Made by a program: the position numbers and the translations under genes. 25,056 nt of DNA, from the NCBI GenBank assembly GCA_023228125.1, contig JALOBT010000036.1:1-25056 (forward strand). The letters are read 5' to 3'. Of the stretch, positions 8,277 through 13,844 are shown in pieces. The DNA is from Candidatus Cloacimonadota bacterium. GTDB lineage: Bacteria; Cloacimonadota; Cloacimonadia; Cloacimonadales; Cloacimonadaceae. The stretch's first letter is position 1. Each line of letters opens with the position of its first letter. The notes below the pieces were generated by a model, which made no database searches, was not told the DNA's origin, and saw nothing but the letters and a program-made list of their open reading frames with translations.

Positions 8277-9376
8277 TCTTTAGCATTATCTTTGCCGTTC
8301 TGAGCCTGGTTTATCTGTCCTTTCTGATCTGGGTGGAGCTGGGGCTCCGGCGCAGCCTGCCCAAAAGCGATAATCTGCCCTCAGATCCAGAGCCTATCTC
8401 AGTGATCATAGCAGCCAAAAATGAAGCTCACAATCTGCCCGGCCTGCTCACCTCCTTAGCCCAATTGGAGAGCATCGATGCGGATTATGAAGTGATAATC
8501 GTAAATGACCATTCCACAGATGAAAGCCTGAAGATTCTGCAGAATTGGGAGGGTCAATTTGGCATTAGAGTAATAGATTTTCAGGACGAAATCCCTGGTT
8601 ATATCGGCAAGAAAGCCGCGCTGCAAAAGGGAATCGAAGCCGCACAGTATGATGTCCTGGCTTTTACGGATGCGGATTGCCAGCTTGCACCCACGTGGCT
8701 GATCGGGATTGCTCGCGTGATGAGGCCAGATCTGGATTATATCTTGGGCTATGCCACAATATATCGCAGTGTCGGGGATACAGATCTCAGGCTGGTGAAT
8801 TTTGAACGCAGCATTTACTATGCTTTGGGCGCAGCCGGATTGGGCTGGAAAAAGCCCATCACATCCTCAGCCTGCAACCATATTTACCGCAAATCTCTCT
8901 TTGAAAAAGCTGGCGGTTTTGAAGGCATCAGCCATATTGCCAGCGGAGACGATGATCTGCTTTTGATCAAGATGATGCCTTATATTCGCAAAGCGATTTA
9001 CAATCCTGCTCCCCAAATGCAGGTGGTTTGCTATGAAGGCAAAAACATCGCCAAACTGTATCATAAAAACATTCGGCGTGCCTCAAAATTCCGCTATCAT
9101 CCGCCCTATGTCAAGGCTCTTTCCGCCTTTATATTTGTCTATTTTGCCTTATTTTATGTGGCTTTGATCAGACTCTTTCTGGGATCTGGAGACATCCTCT
9201 TGCTGAGCATAATTATGGCCAAATTCCTTACCGAGCTGCACCTCAGCCAGTCCCATCTGGCCCTGGTGCACAAGACCCATATTGGCATTCTATACTTCCC
9301 GCAGATATTTGTCTTCCCTCTGCAATTCGTCTATTATGGCATTCGCGGCACCTTGGGAAAATATCGCTGGAAGTGA
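8273..9376 (+). CDS. Family 2 membrane glycosyltransferase, probable CTG start
   Basis: GT-A fold glycosyltransferase, probably transferring a sugar to a lipid or envelope acceptor at the cytoplasmic face of the membrane. Motifs, numbered from the CTG: SVIIAAKNEAHNLPG near the N-terminus, IIVNDHSTD, the metal-binding TDADC (Asp133 and Asp135), and SGDDDLLL. One or more hydrophobic C-terminal segments follow (FIFVYFALFYVALI). A conventional call would start at GTG 8333, which has no Shine-Dalgarno and removes a hydrophobic helix. The open frame runs back to a stop at 8258, with no ATG, GTG or TTG between. CTG 8273 has GAGGT at 8264-8268, forms CTGA with the dnaX stop, and restores an N-terminal membrane anchor (IFSIIFAVLSLVYLSFLIW). 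The product is then 367 aa. The acceptor and donor are unknown. Confidence 0.85.
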   Translation: MIFSIIFAVLSLVYLSFLIWVELGLRRSLPKSDNLPSDPEPISVIIAAKNEAHNLPGLLTSLAQLESIDADYEVIIVNDHSTDESLKILQNWEGQFGIRVIDFQDEIPGYIGKKAALQKGIEAAQYDVLAFTDADCQLAPTWLIGIARVMRPDLDYILGYATIYRSVGDTDLRLVNFERSIYYALGAAGLGWKKPITSSACNHIYRKSLFEKAGGFEGISHIASGDDDLLLIKMMPYIRKAIYNPAPQMQVVCYEGKNIAKLYHKNIRRASKFRYHPPYVKALSAFIFVYFALFYVALIRLFLGSGDILLLSIIMAKFLTELHLSQSHLALVHKTHIGILYFPQIFVFPLQFVYYGIRGTLGKYRWK

Positions 9377-9440
9377 TTTCTGCCTCCTTTCTATCAGAAA
9401 AGGAAAGGAATCCTGGCGACACTGAATCTTGATAAAATAA

Positions 9441-9476
9441 AAGCAGGATAATAGGCCATAGCCTGCTATCCTGCTT
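9441..9476. terminator. Bidirectional hairpin between the glycosyltransferase and M42 genes
   Basis: Perfect 10-bp inverted repeat AAGCAGGATA / TATCCTGCTT (9441-9450, 9467-9476). A short inner AGGC/GCCT stem can extend it. A-rich sequence lies to the left (ATAAAATAA) and T-bearing sequence to the right (ATCTGCTTTT). It sits between two convergent genes, as expected for a shared terminator. Confidence 0.65.
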
Positions 9477-9494
9477 ATCTGCTTTTGGCTAAGT

Positions 9495-9512
9495 GGCACC
9501 TGAAAAGGTGCC
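9495..9512. terminator. Second small hairpin downstream of the M42 gene
   Basis: GGCACC / GGTGCC with loop TGAAAA. It lies 42 bases beyond the M42 aminopeptidase stop (minus strand). No clear T-run follows on either strand, so it may be a weak or accessory terminator or an mRNA 3'-end stabilising stem. Confidence 0.35.
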
Positions 9513-9553
9513 TTATTCTGTCCTAACCAATGTGTTTTGAAACAGGGTTTTAT

Positions 9554-10612
9554 TTACCTGCTCAGATCGGTTTTATCATCGATGCTTTTGATGAATTCGG
9601 TGAGCAGCTTCACGGCATTTTCCAGGTCATTCAGGTTGATGATCTCATTGGGTGAGTGCATATAACGGTTTGGGATGCTCAAGACCACAGTGGCCACTCC
9701 GCTTCTTTGGGCATGGATGGCATCAGCGTCTGTACCGGTATAGCTGGGGGAGATTTCCAATTGGAGCGGGATTTTATGCTTTTTGGCCAGGTCTTGCAGA
9801 TTTTGGTTCAACCGGGGATGCACTGCTGCACCCAGAGCCAGAACGGGGCCTTTGCCCAGGCTGACCTCACCAAACTTGCGTTTATCGCCTCCGGGAGTAT
9901 CCGAGGTGAAGGTTACATCCACTGCGATGGCGATATCGGGCTCGATCCTGTAAGAGCTCGTGCGTGCGCCCTTCATGGTAGTTTCTTCGCCCACAGAGGC
10001 CACCGCGTAGTAATTTGCCACCAGCGGGGTTTTGGCCAGGGCTTTCATCACCGCTGCAGCGATATATACTCCCACTTTGTTATCGGTCGCCTTGCTTACG
10101 ATCACATCATCTGAAAGCTCTTCAATCTCGCTGTGGAAGGTGATGGTATCTCCGATGGAGACTTTTTTCAGAGCGTCTTTCTTGTCTTTGGCACCGATAT
10201 CGATCCAGATATCTTCCATCTTGAGTTTGGGGGCATCAGCATCTCCGCGGGACATATGCGGGGCGTTTTTACCGATGATGCCACGCAGCACTTTCCCTTC
10301 GTGAAGGATATCCAGCCTGAGGCCAGGCAGCAGATTCACATCAAATCCGCCCAGGGGTTTCACATAGAGGTAGCCGCTATCATCGATGTAATTGACCATA
10401 AAACCGATTTCATCGGCATGTCCCACCAGCATCACTTTGATCTCTCCGCTGCCACGTTTGAAGGCGATGAGGTTGCCATTAATATCGCTGGAAATATCAT
10501 CACAGGTGCCTTTGAGAAAGCTGCGGGTGATTTCCTGCGCCGGGGTCTCAAAGCCGGAGGGAGAAGCTACTTTGAGCAGCTTGTAGAGATATTCTTTATT
10601 CGTTTTATTCAT
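9554..10612 (-). CDS. M42 family metallo-aminopeptidase
   Basis: Cytoplasmic di-metal aminopeptidase of the tetrahedral (TET/FrvX) type that trims small peptides to free amino acids. Metal and catalytic residues are all visible: HAD (His65, Asp67), KATDN (bridging Asp177), GEE (Glu209 as general base, Glu210), Asp232 in AIAVDVT, and His319 in NRYMHSP. The 352-aa length is standard. There is no signal peptide. The ATG is preceded by TTAGGAG. It lies 8 nt downstream of the cupin gene, so the two form an operon ending in the hairpins near 9.45-9.51 kb. The family includes glutamyl-, leucyl- and lysyl-specific enzymes; specificity cannot be read here. Confidence 0.95.
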   Translation of the reverse strand: MNKTNKEYLYKLLKVASPSGFETPAQEITRSFLKGTCDDISSDINGNLIAFKRGSGEIKVMLVGHADEIGFMVNYIDDSGYLYVKPLGGFDVNLLPGLRLDILHEGKVLRGIIGKNAPHMSRGDADAPKLKMEDIWIDIGAKDKKDALKKVSIGDTITFHSEIEELSDDVIVSKATDNKVGVYIAAAVMKALAKTPLVANYYAVASVGEETTMKGARTSSYRIEPDIAIAVDVTFTSDTPGGDKRKFGEVSLGKGPVLALGAAVHPRLNQNLQDLAKKHKIPLQLEISPSYTGTDADAIHAQRSGVATVVLSIPNRYMHSPNEIINLNDLENAVKLLTEFIKSIDDKTDLSR

Positions 10613-10620
10613 GAGGGCTC

Positions 10621-11016
10621 CTAACAGTTATTGGCTTCTTCATCGGCAAAGGGATTCATAGTCTTCTTGATCACCGGTTGTTCATTGGGGATCAGACAGA
10701 GAAATTTGAGGGTGTCTTCGCCAAGGTTTTTGAATGAGTGCATCATACTGGGATCTATATACATTATATCATTTTCGGCAAAGGGGATTTCACCGCGTTC
10801 GGTTACCAAAGCACCCTTACCGGAGAGGCAATACATTTCATGTTCCCATTCATGCTGATGATAGGGAGTGTGTCCGCCGGGGGAGAGCTCAAACATGCGC
10901 ATGGCAAAATTCGGAGCACCATCTTTTTGGCCGATCAACCAACGTATCTTGGCACCTTTGGCACCTTCAACGTTTACTTCTTCAAGTTCCACTTTGTCAT
11001 AGTGAATTACTTTCAT
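10621..11016 (-). CDS. Small single-domain cupin protein
   Basis: A 131-aa single beta-barrel cupin. Motif 1 is seen as PGGHTPYHQH followed by EMYCLSGKG, giving His53, His55 and Glu60 as metal ligands. Motif 2 contains His93 (DPSMMHSFKN). Such small cupins include sugar isomerases, dioxygenases and ligand-binding proteins, and no function is assigned. The frame is open nine codons further to an ATG at 11043, but AGGAGGAA lies just before ATG 11016, which starts MKVIHYDKVELEE and is preferred. It is the first gene of an operon with the M42 aminopeptidase. It ends in an acidic tail with a terminal Cys (EEANNC). Confidence 0.88.
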   Translation of the reverse strand: MKVIHYDKVELEEVNVEGAKGAKIRWLIGQKDGAPNFAMRMFELSPGGHTPYHQHEWEHEMYCLSGKGALVTERGEIPFAENDIMYIDPSMMHSFKNLGEDTLKFLCLIPNEQPVIKKTMNPFADEEANNC

Positions 11017-11058
11017 GAGATTCCTCCTGGTTATTTTTATCATTTATAGAGAATATAA

Positions 11059-11081
11059 ATGGCTTTGCCTGATAAAGCCAT
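11059..11081. repeat. Inverted repeat upstream of the cupin gene
   Basis: Perfect 8-bp arms ATGGCTTT / AAAGCCAT separated by 7 nt. It lies between the terminator of the preceding minus-strand gene and the cupin ribosome binding site, in AT-rich sequence where a promoter is expected. It could be an operator or a leader hairpin. No T-run follows on the minus strand, so a terminator is less likely. Confidence 0.4.
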
Positions 11082-11093
11082 ATAAAGCTTAAG

Positions 11094-11123
11094 CAAAAAA
11101 AGGTGAAGCGCGGGGCTTCACCT
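11094..11123 (-). terminator. Rho-independent terminator of the OB-fold / 132-aa operon
   Basis: Perfect 9-bp stem AGGTGAAGC / GCTTCACCT (11101-11109, 11115-11123) with loop GCGGG. On the minus strand it is followed directly by a T7 run (A run at 11094-11100). It lies about 40 bases after the stop of the 132-aa gene. Confidence 0.88.
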
Positions 11124-11163
11124 AAAATGGGCATAGATTCTGGGAAAGAAAAGCTATATAGCC

Positions 11164-11562
11164 TCAAGCCTCAGGGATTTCTTCTGCCTTTTCATCTTCA
11201 TCTTCACAGGCTTCGTCCTGTTCAGATTCATCTTCGCCTTCTTCGCCACTCACGTGGACGTCAATTTCCACAGAGCATCTGGCTACTTCGGGATAAAAGT
11301 CGTCGATGTATTCGCGGATGGTGTTTTCGATATCATCGTGTTTGTCCAGGATTTCCTGGCTGAAACCAACCTTGATGGTGATGTGTCCCAGGCCTTGATT
11401 CACGTTAATCTGTGGGCTTTCACCATAGACATTAGAGAGAAATTCAGGGAGAGATTTTGAGAGTTTTACGATGCCATTGACGCGACGGTATGCTTTCAGA
11501 CCGAAGTGCGCGGCAACAGCTGTTCCGCCCAATAAGAGCACTGTTTTACAAAACTTGTTCAT
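11164..11562 (-). CDS. Small membrane-anchored protein with acidic tail, unknown function
   Basis: 132 aa, no recognised family. An N-terminal hydrophobic stretch (TVLLLGGTAVAAHFGL) is preceded by one Lys and followed by KAYRR, consistent with a membrane anchor. The central part (about residues 45-105) is a soluble alpha/beta-like region (LGHITIKVGFSQEIL, CSVEIDVHVSG). The last ~25 residues are almost entirely Glu, Asp, Ala and Lys. It starts 13 nt after the OB-fold gene with an ACGAGGTT ribosome binding site and ends in a strong terminator, so the two form a two-gene unit. The acidic tail could bind cations or a basic partner; that is speculation. Confidence 0.8.
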   Translation of the reverse strand: MNKFCKTVLLLGGTAVAAHFGLKAYRRVNGIVKLSKSLPEFLSNVYGESPQINVNQGLGHITIKVGFSQEILDKHDDIENTIREYIDDFYPEVARCSVEIDVHVSGEEGEDESEQDEACEDEDEKAEEIPEA

Positions 11563-11575
11563 CTTTTAACCTCGT

Positions 11576-12295
11576 TTATTTGTAGATGGATTTGATTTTA
11601 CCCCAGCTACGGCTTTGGATGGATACCGGCTGGTTTAATACTATATCTGAGTTTGCAATCGGGTTGAGAGAAAATTCGGCAAAACTGAAAGTTACAATGC
11701 CGGTGATGGAGGAAAACTGCGTGCCTATATCCTTGCTTTGGCCCGAGCCACTGCGACCGAAACTGCCCAAAAGCACAGCACACATGCCGGTGCCATCGTT
11801 GATCATAAAGCGGTTGCTGCTGCGATTGCGGCCAGCACTGCTCACAGAGAGCACTCTGGCATAGACGCCTTCGTAAGCTTCAGCTTCCACGGCGCGGGTG
11901 AGCTGGGCTGTGGTGAGACTCACGGGATGCGGCAAGGGATGATTACGCTCGATGATGCTGAGCGCAGTGATATCTTGCAGTGTGGTCATACCAAAGGTTT
12001 CTTGCACTGTCCCGCTGATGTGGATACGATCTCCCACCCTCACCTGACTTTGGGGAGAAAGCACTAAAAGCCCGCTATAGGGCCCAGTCACAGGCTCTGA
12101 GATAAAGAAACCACCGGATTTGTAGCCGATACCGACTACGATGCCTTCTGTGCTAACTGCTTTGCCAGCATAGCGAGACGGGTATGTATTATCACTACCG
12201 GGGAAAGTAGTGTATTGAATTTCGGATATAGAGAGGCCCCAAGCCATGATAAACAGGCTGGCGAATAGTGTAAGTAGTATTATTCTCTTTTTCAT
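11576..12295 (-). CDS. Secreted OB-fold protein
   Basis: 239 aa with a clear signal peptide (MKKRIILLTLFASLFIMAWG). The body looks like one or two OB-fold strand sets. The first (about 45-110) contains VSTEGIVVGIGYKSGGFFIS and RVGDRIHISGTVQETFGMTTL. The second (about 140-215) contains GVYARVLSV and a DGTGMCAVLLG...ITGIVTFSFAEFSLNP pattern. This repeat type is found as the N-terminal nucleic-acid or ligand-binding part of secreted endonuclease/phosphatase-like proteins in FCB bacteria. No nuclease domain follows here, so it is a stand-alone binding protein or a remnant of one. The ATG follows AAAGAG and a good promoter at 12316-12343. Its function is not known. Confidence 0.82.
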   Translation of the reverse strand: MKKRIILLTLFASLFIMAWGLSISEIQYTTFPGSDNTYPSRYAGKAVSTEGIVVGIGYKSGGFFISEPVTGPYSGLLVLSPQSQVRVGDRIHISGTVQETFGMTTLQDITALSIIERNHPLPHPVSLTTAQLTRAVEAEAYEGVYARVLSVSSAGRNRSSNRFMINDGTGMCAVLLGSFGRSGSGQSKDIGTQFSSITGIVTFSFAEFSLNPIANSDIVLNQPVSIQSRSWGKIKSIYK

Positions 12296-12315
12296 AACTA
12301 AAGCTCTTTGTGGTA

Positions 12316-12343
12316 ATTATTAAAGTGCTGTGTATCCTGTCAA
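12316..12343 (-). promoter_or_regulatory. Promoter for the OB-fold / 132-aa operon
   Basis: On the minus strand: -35 TTGACA (12343-12338), a 16-nt spacer, and -10 AATAAT (12321-12316), matching the consensus at 6/6 and 5/6. The start point would be near 12309, 14 nt upstream of the ATG. It is one of the best sigma70-like matches seen in the window. Confidence 0.6.
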
Positions 12344-12357
12344 GTAAAATCGTAGCT

Positions 12358-12374
12358 CACAAAAGAATTTTGTG
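12358..12374. promoter_or_regulatory. Perfect palindrome upstream of the OB-fold promoter
   Basis: CACAAAA GAA TTTTGTG, 7-bp arms around a 3-bp centre, about 15 bp upstream of the -35 box. Size and position fit a dimeric activator or repressor site. It is AT-rich with no T-run after it on the minus strand, so it is less likely to be the terminator of the preceding operon. The 12296-12474 gap contains no gene. Confidence 0.35.
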
Positions 12375-12474
12375 TAAATTCTGCCACAAAGCTGATGAGC
12401 TATCGCCGAAGCTCTGTTCATTTTCCTTTTGACCAAGAACCTTTCAGGCTGTGCTACCAGAGCTCTGGAGGCTA

Positions 12475-13371
12475 TCAGGATACAGTTTTAGTGAAAGCGT
12501 CCCGCAGCGGAACAATGTTGATTCCCATGGCTTTGATCTGAGTAACAAACTTTTGCAAAGCTACAAGCTTTTCTCTATTGTGACAGTGGGTGATAATGAT
12601 AACCGGCTCTTTCCGGCCCTTGAATTTGCCCAAATCCTGGATCTTTTTGGCCAGGGTTTTTTCGCTGACGTCCGGCACGTCCAGGAAGATGTCGCGTTTG
12701 GCGGTGAAAACTCCCTGCTCTACGCCAGCAGTATATACGGCGGTTTGGGAAGATGTGACACTATCAATGAAGTAGAGTCCCTTCTTTTTCAAGTGGCCGA
12801 TCACCTTGTTCATAGTCTGGAGATTTGCGGTGGTGGCACTGCCCATGTGGTTATTTGCCGCGATCGCCATGGGGAGCTGTTTGATGAAATCATCCAGGAC
12901 GGCTTTGATCTGCTCTTCCTCCATATTTTTGGAGATGAATTTCTCGCCGGGGCTGATCTTGCTGTTTTCAGCTTCCATGGGAACGTGAATGATCACTTCA
13001 TGCCCTTTGCGGGTGGCCAGGTCTGCTGCTGCTTTGGTGTGAGCAAGATCAGGCATGATGGCAAACACATATTCCGAGGGGAGATCACCAAAATCATCCA
13101 AAAGCTGTCCGGCACTATTGCCAAAATCATCGATGATGATCACTACATCCGGCATCTCATCGCTTTTGCTCCAGGTGTATTTATAGCTTTGCAGGGCGAT
13201 GGGCCTGGCTTCCTGAGTTTCTTGGGGCTCCGGCTGTTCAGGGCTTTCTTCATAAGTATCTTCATAGCTTTGGGACTGCTCAGCGGGGTCTTCAGCTTCG
13301 GGCTTACCAGTGCAGGCAAAAAGCGCGAGCAGGATTACAAGTGGGAAAATCAGTTTTTTAAGGTTTGCCAT
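12475..13371 (-). CDS. YibQ-like divergent polysaccharide deacetylase family lipoprotein
   Basis: 298 aa. A lipoprotein signal ends in the lipobox LFAC (Cys20), followed by a ~45-residue Glu/Pro/Gln-rich linker (about 24-68). The catalytic-type NodB-like fold starts with VVIIIDDFGN (Asp81, Asp82). HVPMEAE (His129), NNHMGSAT (His175), FIDSVTSS (Asp203) and a late THCH follow. These are the landmarks of the divergent polysaccharide deacetylase (DUF610/YibQ) family. That family is periplasmic and linked to the cell envelope; its substrate is not established. The start lies inside the end of the DUF192 gene (22-nt overlap), with AAGGATAAAG upstream. It is the last gene of a three-gene coupled operon. 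No clear terminator is seen after it. Confidence 0.88.
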   Translation of the reverse strand: MANLKKLIFPLVILLALFACTGKPEAEDPAEQSQSYEDTYEESPEQPEPQETQEARPIALQSYKYTWSKSDEMPDVVIIIDDFGNSAGQLLDDFGDLPSEYVFAIMPDLAHTKAAADLATRKGHEVIIHVPMEAENSKISPGEKFISKNMEEEQIKAVLDDFIKQLPMAIAANNHMGSATTANLQTMNKVIGHLKKKGLYFIDSVTSSQTAVYTAGVEQGVFTAKRDIFLDVPDVSEKTLAKKIQDLGKFKGRKEPVIIITHCHNREKLVALQKFVTQIKAMGINIVPLRDAFTKTVS

Positions 13372-13844
13372 GTGACTTTATCCTTTTCGTTTAAATTATA
13401 TTTATCAGCGCTGGTAGCCAGGAGCTCCAGCACGTATTGGTTTGCTTTGGGCGGGAAGATCTGCTCTTCACTGAAGGGGGTAGTGTTTTTCTCTATGTAA
13501 ATGACTTCATAATTATGATCTATAAAGATCATATCCAGGCTGAGATAGGTATCCTGCATCCAGAAAGAATGGAAGTCTATGTGCTCAAAGAGAAAGAGCA
13601 TACCCTGATTCTCCTGCATTTTATCGCGGAATTTCAGTCCCCGAATCAGCTCCTCGTCTTTTTGCACGATTTCTATGTCAAATTCGGCCTTCAGCTTTCC
13701 TGCGGGGCTGTGAAATTGCAGGGTTCCGTCTTTTCTGAAAGCGTATTTGGTTTCGGGAGTATCCTGGCTATTGCCGTCCTTTTTGCAGGCTCCCAAGAGC
13801 AAAGCTGTACAGATCAGGATGATGAGGAAAAGGGATTTCTTCAT
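13350..13844 (-). CDS. DUF192 family lipoprotein
   Basis: 164 aa; lipoprotein signal with lipobox LLGAC (Cys20) and a short linker, then a single DUF192 domain (about 50-160). The landmarks are visible: RGLKFRDKMQENQGMLFLF, the SFWMQDTYLSLDMIFID core, VIYIEKNTTPF and YVLELLA. DUF192 proteins are small envelope or periplasmic proteins of unknown biochemical role. The ATG overlaps the TGA of the upstream carboxypeptidase as ATGA, and its own end overlaps the start of the YibQ-like gene. Translation of the three genes is therefore probably coupled. Confidence 0.92.
   Translation of the reverse strand: MKKSLFLIILICTALLLGACKKDGNSQDTPETKYAFRKDGTLQFHSPAGKLKAEFDIEIVQKDEELIRGLKFRDKMQENQGMLFLFEHIDFHSFWMQDTYLSLDMIFIDHNYEVIYIEKNTTPFSEEQIFPPKANQYVLELLATSADKYNLNEKDKVTWQTLKN

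Noticed and set aside
12457..12468. 12-bp palindrome CCAGAGCTCTGG as terminator of the YibQ-like operon
   Set aside because: A perfect palindrome without loop or T-run cannot act as a normal terminator; probably chance.
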